From contig PKYX01000193.1 of NCBI GenBank assembly GCA_003132825.1, positions 229 to 5,614 of the forward strand: DNA of 5,386 bases. Direction: 5' to 3'. The position numbers and the translations under genes are program-made. Below the pieces are notes generated by a model that saw only the letters and a program-made list of their open reading frames with translations, was not told the origin of the DNA and did no database searches. Shown here piece by piece: positions 1 through 4,968 of this stretch (the first letter of the stretch is position 1; each line of letters begins with the position of its first letter). This stretch comes from Acidobacteriaceae bacterium (GTDB lineage Bacteria > Acidobacteriota > Terriglobia > Terriglobales > Acidobacteriaceae).

Positions 1-52
1 CGCACACTGGTTTCAATCGCACACTGGTTTCAATCGCACGCTCGGTTTCAAC
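1..52. repeat. 17-bp tandem repeat, three copies, running off the left edge
   Basis: The unit CGCACACTGGTTTCAAT occurs exactly at 1-17 and 18-34. A third, diverged copy of 18 bp (CGCACGCTCGGTTTCAAC) lies at 35-52. The copies abut with no spacer. The third copy contains a short inverted repeat, CGGTT-TC-AACCG (43-54). The array sits just past the 3' end of the minus-strand secreted-protein gene (stop at 65-67) and starts at the first base of the window, so more copies may lie to the left. No function is evident. Confidence 0.85.
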
Positions 53-64
53 CGCTGGCGGGGG

Positions 65-433
65 CTACTTCACTCGCTTGGCGACGAACTCTTCGGTGGC
101 GAAGTCCCCCACTTTTCGGGTGAACTTTATCTCATCGCCCGAGACCTTCCCCGTGTATTCAATGCGCAGCTTCGTGTCCTGAAAGGTAACATTCTCCACG
201 AAAAAAATGTCATCTCCCTTGACCGTACCTTCGGTAAGGTCGGTTGAGCCCCGGTCATTGGTGGCCTTGCCCGTCAATTGGTCTTTGTCCGCTTTCAGGT
301 CGTAGGTGTAGTGCTGCTCCCCGATCTGGGTATCAAAGGACGCCTTCCAGGCTCCTGTCGCATCGGCCGCATACGCCCAAACCGCGCAAGCCAGGGTGAG
401 CGCGGCTACCACGAAGTACTTGCGATATCTCAT
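65..433 (-). CDS. Small secreted protein, probably beta-rich, function unknown
   Basis: A 122-residue protein with a typical Sec signal peptide: basic start (MRYRKY), hydrophobic core of about 15 residues, and a signal peptidase I site AYA|AD near residues 22-24. The mature part (about 98 residues) alternates polar and hydrophobic positions with repeated Gly-Asp turns (GDDIFF, SGDEIKF), which suggests a small beta-barrel or beta-sandwich. It contains no cysteine outside the signal peptide, and no catalytic motif is visible. It resembles small exported proteins I associate with Acidobacteriota that share a GAWKASFDTQIGEQ-like start and an EIKFTRKVGDFATEEFVAKR-like end, but I know no proven function. 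An ATG two codons upstream (437-439) leaves only one base after the GAGGAG ribosome site (441-446). The ATG at 431-433 gives 7 bases and is preferred. It lies downstream of the transporter gene on the same strand and could be co-transcribed with it. Confidence 0.82.
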   Translation of the reverse strand: MRYRKYFVVAALTLACAVWAYAADATGAWKASFDTQIGEQHYTYDLKADKDQLTGKATNDRGSTDLTEGTVKGDDIFFVENVTFQDTKLRIEYTGKVSGDEIKFTRKVGDFATEEFVAKRVK

Positions 434-530
434 TCCCATTCTCCTCTACCGGACTCCATCCTCAGACGTTTCCCGAATGAAGTCATTGTCATCGGATCCG
501 CAGTGTACATCAATCGGTCCGCGCGCATGC

Positions 531-702
531 GGTTCCTTCAGCTCCTTCAGCACCAGGCCCTCAATCCCCCACGGCCTCGACCGGCGGTAGTTCCGGCTCT
601 CGGCTCCGGGAATGGACTTTCGCGCTAGTCACGAGTACGACCGCGGCGATGATGACGGCGCTGCCCGCCAGAATGTATCCATCCACCGGTTCCTTCAGCA
701 CC
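531..702. repeat. Short sequence shared by the transporter gene and the gap behind it
   Basis: Read on the minus strand, the transporter codes CTGGTGCTGAAGGAACCG (about 685-702) for the LVLKEP motif. Just after the transporter stop, at about 531-556, the minus strand reads CTGGTGCTGAAGGA followed by GCTGAAGGAACCG, so the same 14 bases recur and the CTGAAGGA unit is doubled. The copies lie about 145 bp apart in the same orientation. This looks like a small duplication of the transporter's 3' coding region, though a chance match is possible. Confidence 0.5.
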
Positions 703-1514
703 AGCCATCCGAGGAATACCGCGACCACCGGATTGACATACGCGTAGGTGGCAACCTTCGAGGTTGGCACATGCGCCAGCAGCCATATGTATGCGGTGTA
801 TCCGATCCATGAACCGCAGATCACCAGATATACCACCGCCCCCAGACCGCGAGCCGTCCAGACTACGCGGGCAAAATCGCGATGCAACCAAGCGATCAGC
901 AGATTGCCCAGTCCCGCGAACGTCATCTGCCATCCGGTTGCTCCTAAAGAGGCTGCCCCGGCATGCCAGCGCTTCGAGAGCACCGAACCGAGCGCCCAGC
1001 TGAGCGACCCTCCGAGCAGAGCCAGCGACAGCCAGAGTTCCTTGCGACCGAGGCCGGTCGAAACCGTCAACTGCGGCCACAACAGAACCACCGTTCCTAG
1101 GACTCCGAGGCCCAGTCCCCCCATGCCCCACCTCGAAATGCGATGGGCGCCGACCAGGAACGTGTCGAGCACCAGAAACCAAAGCGGGGTTACCGCAATC
1201 AGTAACGCCGCCAGTCCGGTTGGCACATACAGCTCCGCGTAGGCCAGCGTGAGGTTCCCGCCCACCAGCAGCAGAATGCCGATCACCGCCAGCTGAACCA
1301 ACCTGCGACGGCTGTAGCGGATGCTTTGGCCGGTCAGCCAGCAATAGACGAGCATCAGAACCCCGGCGGTCACAAAGCGCGTGGCACACATGAGCGCCGG
1401 CGGGATGTGCTCGATCGCAATGTCGATTCCGAGGTAAGTCGAGCCCCAGAAGACATAGACGAGCCCGAAGCACAGGATGGTGAGAAAGCGGTGTTGGCGC
1501 TCGGTCTGGGACAT
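561..1514 (-). CDS. EamA/DMT-family inner-membrane transporter, YedA/RhaT-like
   Basis: A 317-residue integral membrane protein with about ten hydrophobic segments (roughly residues 10-30, 38-60, 72-92, 97-117, 128-146, 160-180, 190-210, 222-242, 252-272, 278-297). It forms the two EamA repeats expected of a drug/metabolite transporter. Landmarks match E. coli YedA as I recall it: FWGSTYL (22-28), PP (38-39), GGSLSWALGSVLSKR (168-182) and ATYAYVNPVVAVFLGW (255-270), followed by LKEP (273-276). Members of this family export amino acids or other small metabolites; the substrate cannot be read from the sequence. The chosen start is the ATG at 1512-1514, which gives the usual family length and a short cytoplasmic N-terminus. 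An in-frame TTG at 1557-1559 would add 15 unrelated residues. Neither start has a good Shine-Dalgarno site. The C-terminal tail from about residue 298 is polar and probably cytoplasmic. Confidence 0.9.
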   Translation of the reverse strand: MSQTERQHRFLTILCFGLVYVFWGSTYLGIDIAIEHIPPALMCATRFVTAGVLMLVYCWLTGQSIRYSRRRLVQLAVIGILLLVGGNLTLAYAELYVPTGLAALLIAVTPLWFLVLDTFLVGAHRISRWGMGGLGLGVLGTVVLLWPQLTVSTGLGRKELWLSLALLGGSLSWALGSVLSKRWHAGAASLGATGWQMTFAGLGNLLIAWLHRDFARVVWTARGLGAVVYLVICGSWIGYTAYIWLLAHVPTSKVATYAYVNPVVAVFLGWLVLKEPVDGYILAGSAVIIAAVVLVTSAKVHSRSREPELPPVEAVGD

Positions 1515-1534
1515 GGAAATCGTGGGAGGTTGAA

Positions 1535-1563
1535 GTATAAGACACGCCCGAACCAACAACCGA
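1535..1563 (-). promoter_or_regulatory. Possible promoter of the EamA transporter gene
   Basis: The minus strand reads TTATAC at 1540-1535, a fair -10 box about 20 bases before the ATG at 1514. The -35 position, 17 bases further up, reads TCGGTT (1563-1558) and is a poor match. If used, transcription would start about 14 bases from the start codon, leaving a very short leader, in keeping with the missing ribosome site. Confidence 0.25.
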
Positions 1564-1580
1564 TTCGGGAATTTGTGGCC

Positions 1581-1616
1581 AGCGGTACCGCTCCCGCCAG
1601 CCCGGCTACCGCCGGG
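1581..1616. promoter_or_regulatory. Two adjacent inverted repeats between the divergent genes
   Basis: AGCGGTACCGCT (1581-1592) is a perfect 12-bp palindrome. Eight bases later, CCCGGC-TACC-GCCGGG (1601-1616) is a perfect 6-bp stem with a 4-base loop. Neither is followed by a T-tract on either strand, so they are unlikely to be terminators. They lie upstream of the transporter start and of the plus-strand transcription unit, where an operator would be expected. No known regulator's site is recognised. Confidence 0.45.
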
Positions 1617-1621
1617 TGATC

Positions 1622-1653
1622 CCCCATTGCAGTGCTACCCCATTGCAGTGCCA
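1622..1653. repeat. 16-bp tandem duplication
   Basis: CCCCATTGCAGTGCTA (1622-1637) is followed at once by CCCCATTGCAGTGCCA (1638-1653), 15 of 16 bases identical. A partial third match, CCCCTGTGC, follows at 1654-1662. The duplication lies between the inverted repeats at 1581-1616 and the TATAAT box at 1708. Confidence 0.85.
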
Positions 1654-1685
1654 CCCCTGTGCGGAGAGCCAGTTACCATCGAGTA

Positions 1686-1713
1686 TTCCGCGGCTTGTGC
1701 CTCAAGCTATAAT
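1686..1713 (+). promoter_or_regulatory. Likely promoter for the small ORF and aminotransferase
   Basis: A perfect TATAAT stands at 1708-1713 in an A/T-rich patch (1708-1719) that is unusual for this GC-rich window. The -35 region at suitable spacing is weak (TTCCGC, 1686-1691, 16 bp upstream). Transcription would start at about 1720, close to the AGGTGG ribosome site of the ORF at 1734. I see no better promoter between here and the aminotransferase start at 1986, so it may serve both. Confidence 0.4.
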
Positions 1714-1733
1714 AAATACAGGTGGTTAGCATT

Positions 1734-1859
1734 ATGCGCGAATGTCGGAACCCTAACTCGCACTTGCCCGACTGCTGGCTCGGCTCCCTGGTGTGTCCGC
1801 GCCGCTACCGGGCGGTGCTGCCTTCGCGACGGCGCCCCAGCCTCTTTGGTAGCGACTAA
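1734..1859 (+). CDS. Putative 41-residue Cys/Arg-rich small protein
   Basis: This short frame runs from ATG to TAA. AGGTGG (1720-1725) precedes the ATG by 8 bases, a well-placed Shine-Dalgarno site, and a TATAAT box lies just upstream. About 80% of its codons end in G or C (32 of 40 after the start), as in the large genes here. The peptide begins MRECRNPNSHLPDCWLGS and continues with CPRRYRAVLPSRRRP to an FGSD end. It has three cysteines (4, 14, 21), a tryptophan (15) and a very basic second half. It has no signal peptide or membrane segment. The Cys spacing hints at metal or nucleic-acid binding, but three Cys alone are not a known zinc motif, and His10 could only be guessed as a fourth ligand. 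It lies 126 bp upstream of the aminotransferase on the same strand. I do not recognise the family. Confidence 0.4.
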   Translation: MRECRNPNSHLPDCWLGSLVCPRRYRAVLPSRRRPSLFGSD

Positions 1860-1985
1860 CTCAGATCCTCCCGAGCTTCCGTGGTTTCGTGGCAGTGGTC
1901 CGTCTGCCTGGCGGCTGCCCGGGGCCAATTGTCAAAGGCGAACGATCGAAGGCCAACGACCAAAGACCGCATTTTGGAGGATCCC

Positions 1986-3335
1986 ATGTCGACCAAGGTT
2001 CTAATCGGACCGCACATCCGAACCGCCCTGCCCGGCCCCAACGCCAAGAGGGTGCTCGAGGGCGATGCCCGATACATTTCACCGTCCTACACTCGGTCCT
2101 ATCCCCTGGTAGCCAAGCGCGGCCGCGGCATCGTGGTCACGGACGTCGATGGCAACGAATTCTTCGATTTCTCCGCCGGCATCGCCGTGACCTCGACGGG
2201 TCACTGCCACCCCCGGGTGGTCGCCGCGATCCAGGAACAGGCCGCCGAGCTCATTCACATGTCAGGCACCGATTTTTACTACCCGAGCCTGGTCACGCTC
2301 GCCGAGCGTCTCTCGAAAATCGCCCCCATGCCCGGCCCCCACCGGATCTACTACGGCAATTCGGGCACAGAGGCCATCGAGTGCGCTCTGAAGCTGGCCC
2401 GCTACCACACCAAGCGGCAAAACGTCATCGCGTTTTTCGGCGCTTTCCACGGACGCACCATGGGCGCGCTTTCGCTCACTGCTTCGAAACCGCAGCAAAG
2501 ACGCCGATTCGGGCCACTGGTTCCGGGCGTGACTCATATACGTTATCCCGATGTCTACCGGGGCTGCTCAGGGGGTGCCGAAGACCAAGAGAAGTTTGCT
2601 CTGGGCTGCGCGCGTTTTATTGAAGACAAGCTCTTCAAGACCACGCTCGCACCCGAGGAAGTCGCAGCCATTTTTGTCGAACCCATTCAGGGGGAAGGCG
2701 GCTACGTGGTCGCGCCCACGGTTTTTATGCAGGAACTTCGCCGCATCTCGGACCGTCACGGCATTTTGCTGGTCGTCGACGAGGTGCAGAGCGGAATCGG
2801 TCGCACCGGCAAGTGGTGGGCGGTTGAGCACACCGGGGTACAGCCTGACATCGTGTGTATGGCCAAAGGCATCGCATCCGGCATGCCGCTCGGCATCACC
2901 CTGAGCCGCGCCGAAATCATGGACTGGGTTCCCGGTTCGCATGCATCGACGTTCGGAGGCAACCCGGTTTCGATCGCGGCTGCCCTAGCCACGCTCGACG
3001 TGATCGAAAGCGAAGGGTTGCTCGGCAACGCCCAGGACGTCGGTAATCACATGATGCGGCGCATGGCCGACTGGCCAGAGAAGCACAAAATGGTGGCCGA
3101 TGTTCGCGGACGCGGCCTGATGATCGGCGTTGAGCTGGTCAAAGACAAAAAAACTAAGGAATACGCCGCCGCCTCACGCGATCGCGCGGTCGAGTTGGCT
3201 TTCGAGCGCGGCGTTCTTTTCCTAGGTTGCGGCCCGAGCACCGTCCGCATCGCCCCGCCCCTGGTGGTCACGAAAGATGAAGCGGATGTAGCGCTCGATG
3301 TTCTTGAAGAATGCATCCGCCAGGTGGGAGAGTGA
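1986..3335 (+). CDS. Class III PLP-dependent aminotransferase (ornithine/GABA/acetylornithine type)
   Basis: A 449-residue cytosolic fold-type I PLP enzyme, full length for class III. Visible landmarks: the cofactor phosphate loop GNSGTEA (124-130), FHGRT (154-158) with the ring-stacking aromatic, EPIQGEGGY (232-240), the Asp of DEVQ (D265) contacting the pyridine nitrogen, the Schiff-base lysine K294 in MAKG, STFGGNP (321-327) reaching the neighbouring subunit, and R421 in VRIAPP as the likely carboxylate contact. The whole chain, notably GHCHPRVVAAI, SGTDFYY and DVRGRGLMIGVELVKDK, resembles Pyrococcus/Thermococcus enzymes annotated as ornithine or 4-aminobutyrate aminotransferase, some of which are amino-acid racemases. 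The substrate is therefore left open. The start is the ATG 5 bases after GGAGG (1976-1980); upstream in-frame codons are rejected. No arginine or GABA pathway gene adjoins it. A terminator-like hairpin follows. Confidence 0.93.
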   Translation: MSTKVLIGPHIRTALPGPNAKRVLEGDARYISPSYTRSYPLVAKRGRGIVVTDVDGNEFFDFSAGIAVTSTGHCHPRVVAAIQEQAAELIHMSGTDFYYPSLVTLAERLSKIAPMPGPHRIYYGNSGTEAIECALKLARYHTKRQNVIAFFGAFHGRTMGALSLTASKPQQRRRFGPLVPGVTHIRYPDVYRGCSGGAEDQEKFALGCARFIEDKLFKTTLAPEEVAAIFVEPIQGEGGYVVAPTVFMQELRRISDRHGILLVVDEVQSGIGRTGKWWAVEHTGVQPDIVCMAKGIASGMPLGITLSRAEIMDWVPGSHASTFGGNPVSIAAALATLDVIESEGLLGNAQDVGNHMMRRMADWPEKHKMVADVRGRGLMIGVELVKDKKTKEYAAASRDRAVELAFERGVLFLGCGPSTVRIAPPLVVTKDEADVALDVLEECIRQVGE

Positions 3336-3348
3336 TGCGGGCATGCGC

Positions 3349-3389
3349 CGGGAGAGACGCTAGCGCCTCCGAGAAGGCGGCCCGTTTTT
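3349..3389 (+). terminator. Rho-independent terminator after the aminotransferase
   Basis: Outer arms CGGG (3349-3352) and CCCG (3381-3384) enclose an inner stem CGCCT (3364-3368) / AGGCG (3375-3379) with a 6-base loop. TTTTT (3385-3389) follows directly. It starts 14 bases after the stop codon. A second near-palindrome, GAGACGCTAGCGCCTC (3354-3369, one mismatch), overlaps and could form instead. Confidence 0.55.
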
Positions 3390-3593
3390 CATTGGTACAC
3401 GGGGTAGCTCCAAAGTGTGATGCGTGAGTGCGACTCTGAGTCCTTGGGATTACACGGCACTCTACGAGAACAGACGAACGCTCTCCTGGCGGTCGCCAGC
3501 CGGGGCGGACTTCGAACTATTCCAGAACGCTCGCCCGCTGGCGTAAAATCGAGTCTTGGCTTCCGCCCGAACCGTGTGAAAGGACCCTAATCC
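3390..3593 (+). promoter_or_regulatory. Leader of galT with a -10 box and CTGGCG inverted repeat
   Basis: This gap precedes the galT start. TAAAAT at 3544-3549 is a reasonable -10 box about 45 bases before the start codon; the -35 region (about 3520-3525, TTCCAG) is weak. CTGGCG-GT-CGCCAG (3486-3499) is a perfect inverted repeat, and the same half-site CTGGCG recurs at 3538-3543, directly against the -10 box, 52 bp after the first. That arrangement suits an operator, but no known regulator is recognised. Nothing gene-like is seen in 3390-3485. Confidence 0.35.
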
Positions 3594-4634
3594 TTGCCTG
3601 AGCTTAGAAAAGACCCGATCGTTGGCCGCTGGGTCATTATTTCAACCGACCGAGCCAAGCGCCCGACCGACTTCGTTCGCGGAGCAGTGAAGATCCGTGG
3701 CGGTTTTTGCCCTTTCTGTTACGGCAACGAGAGCAAGACTCCTCCGGAGATTCAGGCCTATCGCCCGAGCGCCAATGGCGGGCGACCGCCCGAGCGCGAT
3801 GCCCCGGGTTGGACCGTCCGGGTGGTGCCCAACAAATTCCCCGCGTTGGGCATTGAGGGCGACCTGAACCGTCAGGCCGAGGGCATGTTCGACAAGATGA
3901 ACGGTATCGGCGCGCACGAAGTGGTCATCGAGACGCCCGAGCACAACGCTACCCTAGCCACGCTCCCCGCCAAACGCATCGAAGACGTGCTCTGGACCTT
4001 TCGCGACCGCATCCTCGATCTGAAGAAAGACCGCCGCTTCAAGTACATCCTGATTTTCAAGAATCACGGAGAAGCTGCCGGCGCTTCGCTCGAGCACTCC
4101 CATTCGCAAATGATCGCCTTGCCCATCATTCCGATTTATGTGACCGAGGAACTGGAGGGAGCCAAGCAGTACTTTATCTACAAGGAACGCTGTGTATTCT
4201 GCGACCTCATCCGCCAGGAAACCGAGAGCGGGGTTCGGGTGGTTGCGGAAAACCAGGATTTTATTACTCTCGCTCCCTACGCGCCGCGCTTTCCCTTCGA
4301 GACCTGGATCCTGCCCAAGCGCCACGAGGCGGCCTACGAGAACTCCTCTTCCCACATGTTCGAAAACCTGGCGAAGGCAGTGAAGACCTTGCTGATCAAA
4401 GCCGACCACGTGCTCGATAATCCGCCGTACAATCTGGTCGTCCACACCTCCCCGGTGCAGGAGCCGACCAACGACCATTACCACTGGCATATCGAGTTCA
4501 TGCCCAAGCTGACCAAGACCGCGGGATTTGAATGGGGTACCGGCTTCTACATCAATCCCACGCCTCCCGAGGAGGCTGCGAAGTTCTTGCGGGAAGCGAG
4601 CGTCGAAGAGGCAACGCCGGCAACGGTAAGATAG
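3594..4634 (+). CDS. galT: Galactose-1-phosphate uridylyltransferase (class I GalT)
   Basis: A 346-residue cytosolic enzyme of the HIT superfamily. It swaps UMP between UDP-glucose and galactose-1-phosphate in the Leloir pathway, through a uridylyl-histidine intermediate. The first metal site matches E. coli GalT: C39-P-F-C42, H117 (in TPEHN) and H168. The active-site motif is H168-S-H170-S-Q172, with H170 the nucleophile and Q172 the usual glutamine; E. coli has HPHGQ here. The second metal site is suggested by H284 (VVHTSP) and H297-W-H299. A second CxxC (C200-VF-C203) opens the C-terminal half and recalls the zinc Cys pair of HIT hydrolases. The start is TTG with AAAGGA (3579-3584) 9 bases upstream; the next ATG (residue 98) lies after the first Cys pair. 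A related activity, ADP-glucose phosphorylase as in the plant homologue, cannot be excluded. No galK or galE is in view. Confidence 0.92.
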   Translation: MPELRKDPIVGRWVIISTDRAKRPTDFVRGAVKIRGGFCPFCYGNESKTPPEIQAYRPSANGGRPPERDAPGWTVRVVPNKFPALGIEGDLNRQAEGMFDKMNGIGAHEVVIETPEHNATLATLPAKRIEDVLWTFRDRILDLKKDRRFKYILIFKNHGEAAGASLEHSHSQMIALPIIPIYVTEELEGAKQYFIYKERCVFCDLIRQETESGVRVVAENQDFITLAPYAPRFPFETWILPKRHEAAYENSSSHMFENLAKAVKTLLIKADHVLDNPPYNLVVHTSPVQEPTNDHYHWHIEFMPKLTKTAGFEWGTGFYINPTPPEEAAKFLREASVEEATPATVR

Positions 4635-4639
4635 AGGGG

Positions 4640-4653
4640 AAAAAGCCCGGGCT
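4640..4653 (-). terminator. Possible minimal terminator after iscX
   Basis: The 17-bp gap between the convergent galT and iscX stops holds AGCCCGGGCT (4644-4653), a palindrome overlapping the iscX stop codon, followed on the minus strand by TTTTT (4644-4640). With a loop the stem is only 3-4 bp, so it is weak. No T-tract serves galT on the plus strand. Confidence 0.3.
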
Positions 4654-4867
4654 ACGCCTGATCCTGAAACTCCTCGTGCCAAGCCATCTGGATGGCTTCG
4701 AGCTTACCTTCACTGGACTTCTTCGGATCATCGGTAAACTCGGGAAGTTCGGTCACGTAGCGATGCAGGTCGGTGTAGCGTATCGACAGCGGATCGACAC
4801 CCGGATGCTTCTCGACCAGCAGAAGGCCAATGTCCTCCGCATCCTCCCAGCTGAGTTCTTTCGCCAT
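4652..4867 (-). CDS. iscX: IscX, Fe-S cluster assembly accessory protein
   Basis: A 71-residue acidic protein close in length and sequence to E. coli IscX (YfhJ, 66 residues). Shared landmarks are LSWEDAEDIG at the start (E. coli LKWTDSREIG), the DP then IRYTDLH block (25-35; E. coli VRFTDMH), FTDDP (44-48), LEAI (56-59) and W63. In E. coli this small helical protein binds the cysteine desulfurase IscS on the surface also used by ferredoxin and CyaY, binds iron, and tunes the rate of cluster building on IscU. The start codon follows AAGGAG (4873-4878) by 5 bases. It is the downstream neighbour of the ferredoxin gene, as in the proteobacterial isc operon, which supports the call. The 101-bp gap between them is long for that pair and contains repeats. 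Confidence 0.95.
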   Translation of the reverse strand: MAKELSWEDAEDIGLLLVEKHPGVDPLSIRYTDLHRYVTELPEFTDDPKKSSEGKLEAIQMAWHEEFQDQA

Positions 4868-4881
4868 TGAGGCTCCTTACC

Positions 4882-4929
4882 TTGTGTTTGTCCCGGGTTG
4901 GGTTTCCCCCGAGTTGTGTTTGCCCCAGC
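4882..4929. repeat. 16-bp tandem repeat, three copies, between fdx and iscX
   Basis: Three units begin at 4882, 4898 and 4914, exactly 16 bp apart: TTGTGTTTGTCCCGGG, TTGGGTTTCCCCCGAG and TTGTGTTTGCCCCAGC. The first and third share 12 of their first 13 bases; the middle copy differs more. The array ends 4 bases before the ribosome site of iscX on the minus strand and fills most of the fdx-iscX gap. Confidence 0.75.
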
Positions 4930-4955
4930 CGACTTTCCTGGCTGAGCGCCGTCGG
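4929..4955 (-). other. Inverted repeat in the fdx-iscX gap
   Basis: CCGAC (4929-4933) and GTCGG (4951-4955) can pair across 17 bases. An alternative pairing joins AGCCG (4927-4931) to CGGCT (4960-4964). No T-tract follows on the minus strand, so it is not a standard terminator. It could be an RNA fold that separates fdx from iscX in the transcript, or it may be chance in GC-rich DNA. Confidence 0.25.
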
Positions 4956-4968
4956 GGAGCGGCTCTGG

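Noticed and set aside
1..52. Possible CRISPR repeats (the units carry GTTTCAAT)
   Set aside because: The 17-bp copies abut without spacers and are too short for CRISPR repeats; no cas gene is present.
625..1545. A 306-codon open frame on the minus strand in another frame over the transporter gene
   Set aside because: Its product is rich in Arg, Gly, His and Pro with no membrane segments or recognisable domain, as expected for a shadow frame of a GC-rich gene.
1515..1559. Longer EamA protein starting at the TTG at 1557-1559
   Set aside because: The 15 added residues do not match the family, the start codon is weak, and no ribosome site precedes it.
1928..1980. TTGTCA at 1929-1934 as a -35 box for a separate aminotransferase promoter
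   Set aside because: No A/T-rich -10 box stands 16-18 bp downstream; the sequence there is GGCCAACGAC.
1881..1985. Longer N-terminus for the aminotransferase from a GTG or similar codon at 1881
   Set aside because: The extra 35 residues are unlike the family, and GGAGG stands 5 bases before the ATG at 1986.
1573..2004. A 143-codon plus-strand frame spanning the divergent region
   Set aside because: It runs through the palindromes and the tandem repeat, has a composition like non-coding DNA, and conflicts with the better-supported small ORF at 1734-1859.
3954..4682. A 242-codon minus-strand frame antisense to galT
   Set aside because: galT is supported by metal and active-site motifs along its length; the antisense product has no recognisable domain and overlaps iscX.
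4532..4870. A 112-codon plus-strand frame across the end of galT and over iscX
   Set aside because: It is antisense to iscX, which matches a known family along its full length and has its own ribosome site.
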